A stretch of DNA of 64,000 bases from Promineifilum sp019695075 (GTDB taxonomy: Bacteria; Chloroflexota; Anaerolineae; Promineifilales; Promineifilaceae). This document shows, in pieces, positions 26,182 to 38,364 of this stretch. The translations under genes were made by a program, and so were the position numbers. The notes beneath the pieces were generated by a model. The model was not told the DNA's origin and searched no databases. It saw only the letters and a program-made list of their open reading frames with translations. Position 1 is the first letter of the stretch, and each line of letters starts with the position of its first letter. The stretch covers positions 123,559 through 187,558 of the forward strand of contig JAHCIO010000002.1 of the NCBI GenBank assembly GCA_026129185.1, in the 5' to 3' direction.

Positions 26182-27186
26182 ATGAGCCTCAAAGCGTTAC
26201 CCCTGACGCAGAGTGATGTCCGTCTGTTTAGTGGCCGGTCGAATCCGGCTTTGGCCGCGTCGATGGCCAATTGGCTGGGGATTCGGCTGGAGGAAACGCA
26301 TTTCTCGCGTTTCAGCAACGACAACCTGTTCGTGCAGTTGGGCGCCAGCGTGCGCGGCCGGGCCGTCTTTCTGGTGCAGTCGCTCGTACCGCCGGTCAGC
26401 GATCATCTGATGGAACTGTTGATGATGATCGACATCGCCAAGGGCGCGGCGGCGCGCGAGATTCACGCGATCATCCCCTACTTCTCCTATGCCCGTTCGG
26501 ACAAGAAGGACGCGCCGCGCATTTCCATCACTGCCCGGCTGGTGGCCGATTTGCTGCGCACGGCCGGAACGACGCACGTGATGACCATGACGCTACACTC
26601 GCCGCAGGTGCATGGCTTCTTCCCCGTGCCCACCGACCCGTTGACCGCGCGCGGCCTCTTCGCCGACTACTTCCGCACGCGCGCGTTTGACGCCGAGGAC
26701 ACCGTTGTCGTCGCCCCCGACGTGGGCAGCGCCAAGTCGGCGCTGCGCTTTGCCGAGATGCTGGGCCTGGGCGCGGCCGTGGCCAACAAGACGCGCCTGT
26801 CCGACTCCAAGGTGCAGATCGGTGGGCTGATCGGCCGGCAGGTGAGCGGCTACCGGCGCGCACTTATCCACGACGACGAGATCGCCACGGGCGGCACTAT
26901 CGAGGAGTTGACTCGCCTGCTGCTGGACAATGGCCTGGAAGAGATTTACCTCATCTGCACCCACGGCCTGTTCCTCCACGGCGCGCTGGATCGGCTGTGT
27001 GACATTCCGCAGATCTGCGAGATCGTCACCACCGACACCGTGCCCCAGCGCTCGCCGCGGGACTATCCCAAGCTGGTGGTTCTGTCCACCGGCCCGGTGT
27101 TTGCCGGGGCCATCCGCCAGAACTACTACCGCCAATCCATCGGCGAGTTGTTCGACTTTGGCGACCACGACGACACCGATCAGTAG
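26182..27186 (+). CDS. prs: Ribose-phosphate pyrophosphokinase
   Basis: 334 residues. Makes PRPP from ribose 5-phosphate and ATP, for nucleotide, His and Trp synthesis. Motifs: ETHFSRFSNDNLFVQL, IIPYFSYARSDKKD (flexible loop/ATP site), TLHSPQVHGFF with the metal-binding His, VVVAPDVGSAK, and the PRPP loop DDEIATGGTIEEL, in which the usual DDMIDTGGT reads DDEIATGGT, a modest variation. CGGAGGAAG precedes the ATG. The stop codon TAG lies inside a palindromic repeat (27183-27211). Confidence 0.93.
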   Translation: MSLKALPLTQSDVRLFSGRSNPALAASMANWLGIRLEETHFSRFSNDNLFVQLGASVRGRAVFLVQSLVPPVSDHLMELLMMIDIAKGAAAREIHAIIPYFSYARSDKKDAPRISITARLVADLLRTAGTTHVMTMTLHSPQVHGFFPVPTDPLTARGLFADYFRTRAFDAEDTVVVAPDVGSAKSALRFAEMLGLGAAVANKTRLSDSKVQIGGLIGRQVSGYRRALIHDDEIATGGTIEELTRLLLDNGLEEIYLICTHGLFLHGALDRLCDIPQICEIVTTDTVPQRSPRDYPKLVVLSTGPVFAGAIRQNYYRQSIGELFDFGDHDDTDQ

Positions 27187-27211
27187 GGGCGGGTCTCAGA
27201 CCCGCCCCTAC
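27183..27211. repeat. 29-nt REP-like palindrome, copy 1
   Basis: Perfectly symmetrical hairpin with arms GTAGGGGCGGGTCT and AGACCCGCCCCTAC around one base. It supplies the TAG stop of prs. A second copy with one central base changed lies at 27228-27256. Confidence 0.8.
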
Positions 27212-27227
27212 GGCGGGTGTGGTGATG

Positions 27228-27256
27228 GTAGGGGCGGGTCTGAGACCCGCCCCTAC
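27228..27256. repeat. 29-nt REP-like palindrome, copy 2
   Basis: The same arms as copy 1 with central G instead of C. It supplies the minus-strand TAG stop of the convergent M23 peptidase gene. The pair can act as a bidirectional transcript end. Confidence 0.8.
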
Positions 27257-28527
27257 GGGCTGGGTGTGGCCGGCGCGCAGCCACGCCCCAGCGCCTCCAA
27301 AGACCAGCAGGCCATGCTCTGTTCCTGCCAGACGGCCGCATCGACCCAGATGCCGTTGATGAGCAAATCCCAGTGCAAGTGATTGCCTGTCGATAGGCCG
27401 GTGGTGCCCACTTCGCCCAGCAGGTCGCCGGGCCGCACGTCCTGGCCGGCGACAGCGTGGATGGCGGACATGTGGTAGAAGCCGGAGAAGACGCCCAGGC
27501 CGTGGTCGATGATGACCGCGCCGCCGCGCACGTACAGTCGCTCGGCCAGCACAACCGTGCCCGCCGCGGGGGCATAGATGGGCGTGCCGCCGTAGGCGCT
27601 GAAGTCCACACCTTCGTGATAGGTCAAGTACGGCCCGCCGTTGTAGGAGCGGCGTCCACCGTAGTTGGCCGAGACGCTCAGGTAGTCATCGAGCGGCAGG
27701 CGGAAGGCGGCGTCCCAGCGCGGGCCGGGGGTGACTGTCGTCCACAGGGCGCGCAGGCGGGCGCGTTCCTCGTCGCGGGCTTGCTGGTCGGCGGCGGCGG
27801 CCGCCTCGCCGGTGAGGGTCAAGTCCTGGTAGTCCCATTCTCGCTCGACGAACTGCCACGGCTGTACCCAGGCGGGGCCATCGCCGGCGCGCACCACCAG
27901 TTCCGGCCGGCCGCCGGGAAAAAACGCTCCCGTGCCGACCAGCGCCAGGAAGCGATCCCCTTCGACCGTGGCCGTCCCGACGGCATCATCCAGCCGGAGG
28001 GCCAAGCCAGTCACGCCGGGGGCGACGCGACCGCGCAGTCCCAGCGCTTGCCCGGCCGCGGCCGGCCACGGCGACACCTCCAGCGCGTCGATGCCAGGCG
28101 GCAGGTCGCGGATCGTGCCCGCGCCCGGTAGCAGCAGGGGGCGATAGAGAGCCGGCCGGTAAGGGGTGGTCAGCGCATTGCCGGCGGCCAACGCCCACGG
28201 CGACAGACCGGCGCGGGCGGCGATTTCCAGCAGCCCGCCGTTGGCGGAGCGCAGCAGGCGGCCGGTGCGCGGCGTGGCGTCGGCGGGCAGGTTCACCACG
28301 CCGCCGATGGCCGGCTGGATGGCCGCGTTGAGATGCGGGTTCAGGGCGCGCAGGGCGGCCTCGTCCAGACTGTAGCGGGCGGCCAGCGCCGCCCAAGTGT
28401 CTCCCGGCTCGACGGGCAGGGAGATGACGGCCGGCGCGGCGTCCTGGGCGGCTATCAACCGCGCCGCGCGCGCCGCCACAACGACCGCCAGCACGATGAT
28501 GAATAGGTGTTTCGACCTCACTTTCAC
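27253..28527 (-). CDS. M23 metallopeptidase with N-terminal LysM-like modules
   Basis: 424 residues. N-terminal signal or anchor (LFIIVLAVVVAARAARLIAA), one clear LysM-like unit (VEPGDTWAALAARYSLDEAALRALNP) and a second, weaker one (LLEIAARAGLSPWALAAGN), a middle beta region, then a lysostaphin-type peptidase domain: YHEGVDFSAYGGTPIYAPAAG (His-x3-Asp zinc ligands) and the final H-x-H in STGNHLHWDLLI. Hydrolyses or remodels peptidoglycan cross-links outside the cell. Start GTG 28527: a -10-like TAGAAT ends 6 nt upstream and no Shine-Dalgarno is seen, so the transcript may be leaderless. Confidence 0.85.
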   Translation of the reverse strand: MKVRSKHLFIIVLAVVVAARAARLIAAQDAAPAVISLPVEPGDTWAALAARYSLDEAALRALNPHLNAAIQPAIGGVVNLPADATPRTGRLLRSANGGLLEIAARAGLSPWALAAGNALTTPYRPALYRPLLLPGAGTIRDLPPGIDALEVSPWPAAAGQALGLRGRVAPGVTGLALRLDDAVGTATVEGDRFLALVGTGAFFPGGRPELVVRAGDGPAWVQPWQFVEREWDYQDLTLTGEAAAAADQQARDEERARLRALWTTVTPGPRWDAAFRLPLDDYLSVSANYGGRRSYNGGPYLTYHEGVDFSAYGGTPIYAPAAGTVVLAERLYVRGGAVIIDHGLGVFSGFYHMSAIHAVAGQDVRPGDLLGEVGTTGLSTGNHLHWDLLINGIWVDAAVWQEQSMACWSLEALGRGCAPATPSP

Positions 28528-28574
28528 GAGGCTATTCTAGCCGCCGCGCGCCAAGGGGCCATGAAAGACCTTTT

Positions 28575-28639
28575 TGTCAATCCGTTGACACTCATGACGC
28601 AGTGTGTTATAAATATGTACAATAATGCAGTGCGTCATG
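28575..28639 (+). promoter_or_regulatory. folK promoter with overlapping palindromes
   Basis: TTGACA (28585-28590), 17-nt spacer, TATAAA (28608-28613): a near-consensus sigma70 promoter. The -35 is one arm of the 16-bp palindrome TGTCAATCCGTTGACA (28575-28590). A 9-bp inverted repeat, CATGACGCA (28593-28601) with TGCGTCATG (28631-28639), brackets the -10. Both positions suit repressor binding; no regulator is identified. Confidence 0.65.
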
Positions 28640-28684
28640 TCGGTTATCCTTAACAGGCGGGACACATCGAGGTGGTGATCAGTT

Positions 28685-29221
28685 ATGAGTCTGATGTACT
28701 TGAGTCTTGGGTCGAACCTGAACGATCGGTATGCTAACCTCCAACAGGCCATTGCCCGGTTGGGGGAGCATTTCACCATCACAGCCATTTCACCGGTCTA
28801 CGCAACCGAGCCGTGGGGCGACACCGACCAGCCGCCTTTCCTCAATGTCTGTGTGGCCGCCGCCACGACGACGCCGCCGCGTGACGTTCTCCACATCCTC
28901 AAAACCATTGAGGTCGAGATGGGACGCCAGCCGAGTCGCCACTGGGGGCCGCGTCTCATCGACATCGATATCCTGTTCTACGACAAGCTGATTCTGGCCG
29001 ACGAGGAACTGACGATTCCGCATCCGCGCATCGCCGCGCGCGCCTTCGTGCTCGCGCCGCTGGCCGACATCATTCCTACCTTCCATCATCCGCAGACAGG
29101 TGAGACGGTTGAAGAGATGCTCGAACGGGTTGATACGGCCGGCGTGGAGCGGCTGTTTGAGATGCAGTTCCCCAACAGGGCCCGCGACGTTGCCGTCGGT
29201 CAGAAACAGGCTACGGTCTAG
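28685..29221 (+). CDS. folK: 2-amino-4-hydroxy-6-hydroxymethyldihydropteridine pyrophosphokinase
   Basis: 178 residues. Transfers pyrophosphate from ATP to the pterin in folate synthesis. Signatures: YLSLGSNLNDRYANLQQAI, SPVYATEPWG, and the HPPK signature RHWGPRLIDIDILFYD with its metal-binding aspartates, then IPHPRIAARAFVLAPLADI. Followed 29 nt later by folP, the next pathway enzyme. Confidence 0.95.
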   Translation: MSLMYLSLGSNLNDRYANLQQAIARLGEHFTITAISPVYATEPWGDTDQPPFLNVCVAAATTTPPRDVLHILKTIEVEMGRQPSRHWGPRLIDIDILFYDKLILADEELTIPHPRIAARAFVLAPLADIIPTFHHPQTGETVEEMLERVDTAGVERLFEMQFPNRARDVAVGQKQATV

Positions 29222-29250
29222 CATTGCCAACCACGTAGGCGCCCGGAACC

Positions 29251-30108
29251 ATGACTTTCGAGTGGGGTCAACGCACCTACGTGATGGGCATTATCAATGC
29301 CACGCCGGATAGTTTTTCCGGCGATGGCCTGGCTCAGGTCTCAACCGAAGAGGCGGTGGCGCGGGCGGTAGCCCAGGCGCGGCGCTTCCTCGACGACGGA
29401 GCCGACATTCTGGACGTTGGCGGCGAGAGCACGCGGCCGGGCAGCGTGCCCGTGACCGCCGAGGAGGAATTGGCGCGCGTCGTGCCCGTGATCCGGGCGC
29501 TGCGGACGGCCGTGGGCGAGGCGACGATCTCCGTCGATACCTATCGCGCCGCGGTGGCCGAGGCGGCGCTCGATGCCGGCGCGGACTGGATCAACGATGT
29601 CTGGGGATTGCGGATGGACCCGGACATGGCCCCGCTGGCGGCCGCGCGCGGCTGCCCGGTGGTCATTATGCACAACCGCAGCAAGCCGAAGGACGTCGCC
29701 CAGGAGCAGCGCCTGGGTGGCCGGTATGTCGGGATTAACTACGAGGACCTGATGGCCGACATCGCCCGCGAACTGAGCGAGCAGATGGCGATTGCCGCCG
29801 CCGGCGGCGTGCGCGCCGAGCAGATCATCCTCGATCCCGGCATTGGCTTCGGCAAGACGGTGACCCAGAACGTCGAACTGATCGACCGCCTGGGCGAGCT
29901 GAAGGCGTTGGGCCGGCCGCTGCTCATTGGCCCTTCGCGCAAGTCATTTATCGGCTACACGCTTGACCTTCCACCCGAAGAGAGGGTGGAAGGCACGGCC
30001 GCGGCTGTGGCCATCGGCATCGACCGCGGGGCGGACATCGTGCGCGTCCACGACGTGCGGGCCATCGTCCGCGTGGCGCGTATGACCGACCGCATTGTGC
30101 GCCGTTAA
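29251..30108 (+). CDS. folP: Dihydropteroate synthase
   Basis: 285 residues, TIM barrel. Joins p-aminobenzoate to the FolK product. Signatures: MGIINATPDSFSGDG, DGADILDVGGESTRPG, DPGIGFGKTVTQN, and GPSRKSFIGYTL (the PABA-site Lys/Arg). It is the target of sulfonamides in the family generally. Cotranscribed with folK. Confidence 0.95.
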   Translation: MTFEWGQRTYVMGIINATPDSFSGDGLAQVSTEEAVARAVAQARRFLDDGADILDVGGESTRPGSVPVTAEEELARVVPVIRALRTAVGEATISVDTYRAAVAEAALDAGADWINDVWGLRMDPDMAPLAAARGCPVVIMHNRSKPKDVAQEQRLGGRYVGINYEDLMADIARELSEQMAIAAAGGVRAEQIILDPGIGFGKTVTQNVELIDRLGELKALGRPLLIGPSRKSFIGYTLDLPPEERVEGTAAAVAIGIDRGADIVRVHDVRAIVRVARMTDRIVRR

Positions 30109-30198
30109 CAGACAGTCGAAATGGCGACCGGGCAGCGCCCTGTCATCGAATTCGTATACGCACACGTCACGTTGTGAACGATTGTGGAGGAGTTAGCC

Positions 30199-31290
30199 AT
30201 GTTGGATTTTCGTCCAGATGAAGAGCAGAAGATGCTGACCGACACAATCGCCCGCTTTGCCAGGGAGCGCCTGCGGAAGGTCTACCGCGACGCCGAGGAA
30301 GAGGGCGAAATACCGGCGGCGCTGGTGCAGGCGGGCTGGGAGATCGGCCTGCTGCCGACGGCCATCCCGGAGGCCTACGGCGGCTTCGGCGAATACTCCA
30401 GCGTCACCGGCGCGCTGGCGATCGAGGAAATGGCCTGGGGCGACCTGGCCGTCACGCTGGCCGTCATGGCTCCCAACCTGGTGGCCGTCCCGGTCATGCT
30501 CTGTGGCACGGAGGCGCAGCGCGAGGAGTATCTGCCGCGCTTCTGCAATGAGGCCCCGCCGAAGCTGACCGCGGCGCTGATCGAGCCGCTGGTGCAGTTC
30601 AGCCCCTACCGGCTGAAGACAACGGCCGTCCGCGAAGGAGCCGAGTATGTCCTGGAGGGCGTGAAGACGTTTGTGCCGCTGGCCGACGAGGCCGAAGCCA
30701 TCCTCATCTATGCCAACGAGGGCGGCCACACGCAGGCCTTCCTGGTTCCCGCCGGCACGCCCGGCCTGACCGTGGGCAAGCGCGACAAGCTGATGGGCGT
30801 CAAGGCCCTGACGACAAACTTGCTGACGCTGAGCGACTGCCGCATCCCGGCGGAGAACAAGCTGGGCGGCGAGGCGGGCATCGACTTCAGCCTGCTGCTG
30901 AACCACAGCCGGGTGGCGCTCGGCGCGGCGGCCGTCGGCGTGGCCCGGGCCGGCTTCGAGTATGCTCGCGACTATGCCAAGCAGCGCGTCCAGTTCGGCG
31001 AACCCATCGCCCACCGCCAATCCATCGCCTTCATGCTGGCCGACATGGCCACAGAGATCGACGAGGCCCGGCTGCTGGTTTGGGAAGTGGCCTGGATGCT
31101 CGATCAGGGCCAGGACGCTACCAAAGAGGCGACCATCATGAAGCAGCAGATCGACCGGATGGTGGTGCTGGTGGCCGACCGGGCCGTGCAGGTCTTGGGC
31201 GGCTACGGCTACATCCGCGAGTACCCGGTCGAGTTGTGGCTGCGCAACGCCCGCGGCTTCGCCAGCTTCGATGGGCTGGCGATCATCTAG
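30199..31290 (+). CDS. Acyl-CoA dehydrogenase
   Basis: 363 residues from ATG 30199; the upstream GTG 30184 overlaps the Shine-Dalgarno GGAGGAG. A FAD flavoenzyme oxidising acyl-CoA to 2-enoyl-CoA. Family features: SRVALGAAAVGVARAGFEYARDYAKQR, FGEPIAHRQSIAFMLADMATEID, and QVLGGYGYIREYPVELWLRNAR. The usual catalytic Glu near the C-terminus has no obvious counterpart in the short end (FASFDGLAII). The middle domain lacks the canonical T-E-P-x-A-GSD text (ALIEPLVQFSPY instead), so it is a divergent member. First gene of a beta-oxidation block. Confidence 0.85.
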   Translation: MLDFRPDEEQKMLTDTIARFARERLRKVYRDAEEEGEIPAALVQAGWEIGLLPTAIPEAYGGFGEYSSVTGALAIEEMAWGDLAVTLAVMAPNLVAVPVMLCGTEAQREEYLPRFCNEAPPKLTAALIEPLVQFSPYRLKTTAVREGAEYVLEGVKTFVPLADEAEAILIYANEGGHTQAFLVPAGTPGLTVGKRDKLMGVKALTTNLLTLSDCRIPAENKLGGEAGIDFSLLLNHSRVALGAAAVGVARAGFEYARDYAKQRVQFGEPIAHRQSIAFMLADMATEIDEARLLVWEVAWMLDQGQDATKEATIMKQQIDRMVVLVADRAVQVLGGYGYIREYPVELWLRNARGFASFDGLAII

Positions 31291-31323
31291 TCACGCGAAT
31301 AGTCCGCCAAACGAGGAGAGACC

Positions 31324-32598
<1,275 letters not shown>

Positions 32599-32677
32599 GG
32601 ACATCTCGTCATCCGCGGTCCGATCGGCGGGCACTGGCTGACCCGTCGATCGGGCCTGCACGCACACAGGAGCGCAC

Positions 32678-35071
<2,394 letters not shown>

Positions 35072-35095
35072 GGAGCCAATTTAGGAGCTACGACT

Positions 35096-36277
<1,182 letters not shown>

Positions 36278-36303
36278 CGCCAGGCCAGGTTTGAGTGTGT
36301 GCT

Positions 36304-36341
36304 GGGGCGCCGGCGGCATCAGCGGCCGGCGCCCCTTTTTT
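36304..36341 (+). terminator. Rho-independent terminator of the beta-oxidation operon
   Basis: Perfect 11-bp stem GGGGCGCCGGC/GCCGGCGCCCC, 10-nt loop, six T. It lies between the thiolase and the convergent dodecin gene. Confidence 0.92.
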
Positions 36342-36376
36342 GCGGCGCGACGCTCTTTGCGGCGCGACGACCGCGC

Positions 36377-36589
36377 TTACTCGGATAGGTTCTCGTACTT
36401 GAAGGAGATCATGACCCGCGCCCGGTATTCGATGATCTCGTCGTCGTCCAGGCGGATGTCGAGCTTGGTGATCTCCGCCACTCTCAGGTCACGCAGCGAT
36501 GCGCCGGCCGCTTCGATGGCCGCGCGCGCCGCCTCTTCCCACGACACGGGGCTGGTGCCCACCACTTCGATAACCTTATAGACGCTCAT
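36377..36589 (-). CDS. Dodecin-family flavin-binding protein
   Basis: 70 residues: VYKVIEVVGTSPVSWEEAARAAIEAA, LRVAEITKLDIRLDDDEI, YRARVMISFKYE. This is the standard dodecin fold, which assembles as a hollow dodecamer storing flavin or CoA. The aromatic residue that stacks on flavin in archaeal dodecins (W at about 36) is replaced by Arg or Val here, so ligand preference may differ. AAGGAG precedes the ATG on the minus strand. Confidence 0.9.
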   Translation of the reverse strand: MSVYKVIEVVGTSPVSWEEAARAAIEAAGASLRDLRVAEITKLDIRLDDDEIIEYRARVMISFKYENLSE

Positions 36590-36718
36590 GTTGTTGCTCC
36601 TTTTCCCGGCCGGAGCGGGCCGGGAGACTGGGGCGGGGCGGCGGCCGCTCGGCGCGCGCGTTGCCCGCGGATGAAGGGTCAGGGCGGGCGGGCAGGCCCC
36701 GCCCGCGATTGCCGCCGG
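36590..36718. other. GC-rich gap with two imperfect hairpins
   Basis: No ORF is supported. A CCCGGCC/GGCCGGG hairpin lies just upstream of the dodecin ribosome binding site, and a second G/C-rich inverted repeat (around 36682-36706) lies at the 3' end of the deoxynucleoside kinase gene. Neither has a T-tract. Confidence 0.35.
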
Positions 36719-37357
36719 CTATTGCAGCGACAGATAGTCGCGGCCGTGGAGCCGGTCGGAGATGCGCTGCCAGATCTGGTTAAGGTGCTCGTCGTATTGG
36801 ACGTAGTCGAGATTGTCAGTATCGACGGTCAGCACCGGGCTGAGCGTGAAGCTGGCGGCCCAGTTGTCGTAGAGGCGGTTGAGATCGGCCAGGTAGTTGT
36901 CGGCGATGTTGCGCTCATATTCGCGTCCGCGCCCGGTGATGCGGCGGCGCAACGTCGGCACGGAAGCGCGCAGATAGATGACCAGGTCGGGCGGGCGCAG
37001 CAGGTGGGTGAGTGTCTGGTACAGCTCGAAATACGACGTCCAGTCGCGCTCGCTCAGGTGGCCCTGATGATACAGGTTGCGGGCGAAGATCTCGGCGTCC
37101 TCGTAGACGCTGCGATCCTGCAAGACCGGGTTGGGCTGTTGCAGGAGATCGTGGTGCTGCTGGAGGCGGCGCACCAGGAAGAACACCTGCGAGTGGAAGC
37201 TCCACCGGTTCATGTCCTCGTAGAAATCGGCCAGATACGGATTCTCGGTGACGGCTTCCAATACCGGCTCCCAGCCCAGTTTGTTGGCCAGGAGTGAGAC
37301 GAGCGTGGACTTGCCCACGCCGATGTTGCCCGCGATGGTGACGAAGTAAGTTGGCAT
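36719..37357 (-). CDS. Deoxynucleoside kinase (dAK/dGK type)
   Basis: 212 residues. Phosphorylates deoxyadenosine or deoxyguanosine in purine salvage. P-loop AGNIGVGKSTL (residues 9-19), substrate motif EAVTENPYLADFYED, the ERS-like motif QDRSVYEDAEIFA with the catalytic acid, and the lid region RRRITGRGREYERNI. The DRS sequence and length match the Bacillus Dck/Dgk group. Upstream lies an inverted repeat that could regulate it divergently with the next gene. Confidence 0.9.
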   Translation of the reverse strand: MPTYFVTIAGNIGVGKSTLVSLLANKLGWEPVLEAVTENPYLADFYEDMNRWSFHSQVFFLVRRLQQHHDLLQQPNPVLQDRSVYEDAEIFARNLYHQGHLSERDWTSYFELYQTLTHLLRPPDLVIYLRASVPTLRRRITGRGREYERNIADNYLADLNRLYDNWAASFTLSPVLTVDTDNLDYVQYDEHLNQIWQRISDRLHGRDYLSLQ

Positions 37358-37394
37358 AGTGATGATTGTTCCGAGGTGGCGGCTCCAGGGAATA

Positions 37395-37428
37395 TGACAA
37401 ATCGTATGCTATTTGCTGACATTTGTCA
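37395..37428. promoter_or_regulatory. Inverted repeat in divergent promoter region
   Basis: TGACAAAT (37395-37402) and ATTTGTCA (37421-37428) are perfect inverted 8-mers 18 nt apart. The right arm is also part of the smaller palindrome TGACATTTGTCA. It lies between the start codons of the deoxynucleoside kinase (minus) and the 103-residue protein (plus). Possible operator. Confidence 0.4.
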
Positions 37429-37531
37429 CTATTGCCGCCCGACGAACGTGCTACAGTATGATGCAGGGCGCAGCAGCGCCGGTTAAGCGCGTGCGGAGCG
37501 TGTGAACCCCACACGAGCAAGGAGTAGTTGT

Positions 37532-37843
37532 ATGCGTGTGGTAATCGATCGTGACCTGTGTGACGCGAATTTGGCTTTCTGCCAGCGGTGTTCGGCCGCG
37601 TTCATTCGCTACCCCGAAGGGAGCGACCGCCAGTGCATTCGCGAGATCGTCGACGACGGCAGCGATCTGCTGACCATTGAGATGAAGACCGATGGCCGCC
37701 AGATCGTCATCGAGCTATCCGACGAGGAGCGCGAGTTGGCCAGCGTTGAGGGTTGGGAGGCATTGGCCGACTTCGACCCGGCGCTGTTCCGCACCGGGGC
37801 GATGGAACGCTGGCACCATCTGAGCACGCTGTCGATCAACTGA
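37532..37843 (+). CDS. Hypothetical protein with N-terminal Cys cluster
   Basis: 103 residues from ATG 37532 (AAGGAG 9 nt upstream). The N-terminus VVIDRDLCDANLAFCQRC resembles the start of a ferredoxin cluster-binding segment, but only four cysteines occur in the protein (C10, C17, C20 and one at about 36), and the C-x2-C-x2-C spacing is not met. The remainder is acidic (ELSDEERELASVEGWEALADFDPALF). A metal-binding or degenerate ferredoxin-like domain is possible. No firm family. Confidence 0.6.
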   Translation: MRVVIDRDLCDANLAFCQRCSAAFIRYPEGSDRQCIREIVDDGSDLLTIEMKTDGRQIVIELSDEERELASVEGWEALADFDPALFRTGAMERWHHLSTLSIN

Positions 37844-37875
37844 ACCTTGCGATCAGCGCCGAAGCTATTGAGTAG

Positions 37876-37897
37876 CGCCGGCCCGCGCGGGCCGGCG
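37876..37897. terminator. 22-nt perfect palindrome between convergent genes
   Basis: A fully self-complementary G/C palindrome 33 nt after one stop and 30 nt before the convergent one. No T-tract, so function as a bidirectional transcript end is only inferred. Confidence 0.4.
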
Positions 37898-37926
37898 AGT
37901 GCTGGCCGCGGCCGCCTGGCCGCGCC

Positions 37927-38364
37927 TCAGGTGCTCATCCGATAGCGATTCGGCTCCTCAGCGACCACGCGCAGGCCCAGCCGCTCGTAGAGCCGGCGGG
38001 CCGACGCGTTGGTGCGCAGCACGTGCAGCCCCAGCGGCAGCCCCTCAGCCCGGGCCTGCGCGATCAGCCCGCGGACGATGGCCGCGCCGACACCCCGTCC
38101 CTGAAAAGCGGGCAGCAGTTCGATCAGCCCCAGATACAGTTCATCGGCGTGCCGCTCGACGACCAGCACCCCCGCATCTTGCCCCTCCACCTGGATGATT
38201 TGTCGCTGCCGGCTGTCGTATTTCTCATGGAAGTATTCCAACTGCCAGTCCTCATGCCAGCCCCAGATCGGTTCGATGTAGGCCCGCATGGCCGCGCGAT
38301 GCAGGGCGAACAGGAAGTCGAAGTCGGCCGGCGTGGCCGGGCGTAGTGTATAGGCGACGCTCAT
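37927..38364 (-). CDS. GNAT-family N-acetyltransferase
   Basis: 145 residues. Acetyl-CoA binding motif A LLPAFQGRGVGAAIVRGLIAQA (about 85-106) and motif B NASARRLYERLGLRV are clear. Start ATG 38364 overlaps the stop of the upstream dehydrogenase (ATGA), indicating coupling. Acceptor unknown. Confidence 0.85.
   Translation of the reverse strand: MSVAYTLRPATPADFDFLFALHRAAMRAYIEPIWGWHEDWQLEYFHEKYDSRQRQIIQVEGQDAGVLVVERHADELYLGLIELLPAFQGRGVGAAIVRGLIAQARAEGLPLGLHVLRTNASARRLYERLGLRVVAEEPNRYRMST

Noticed and set aside
27183..27256. CRISPR array
   Set aside because: Only two palindromic copies 16 nt apart, no spacers of regular length and no cas genes.
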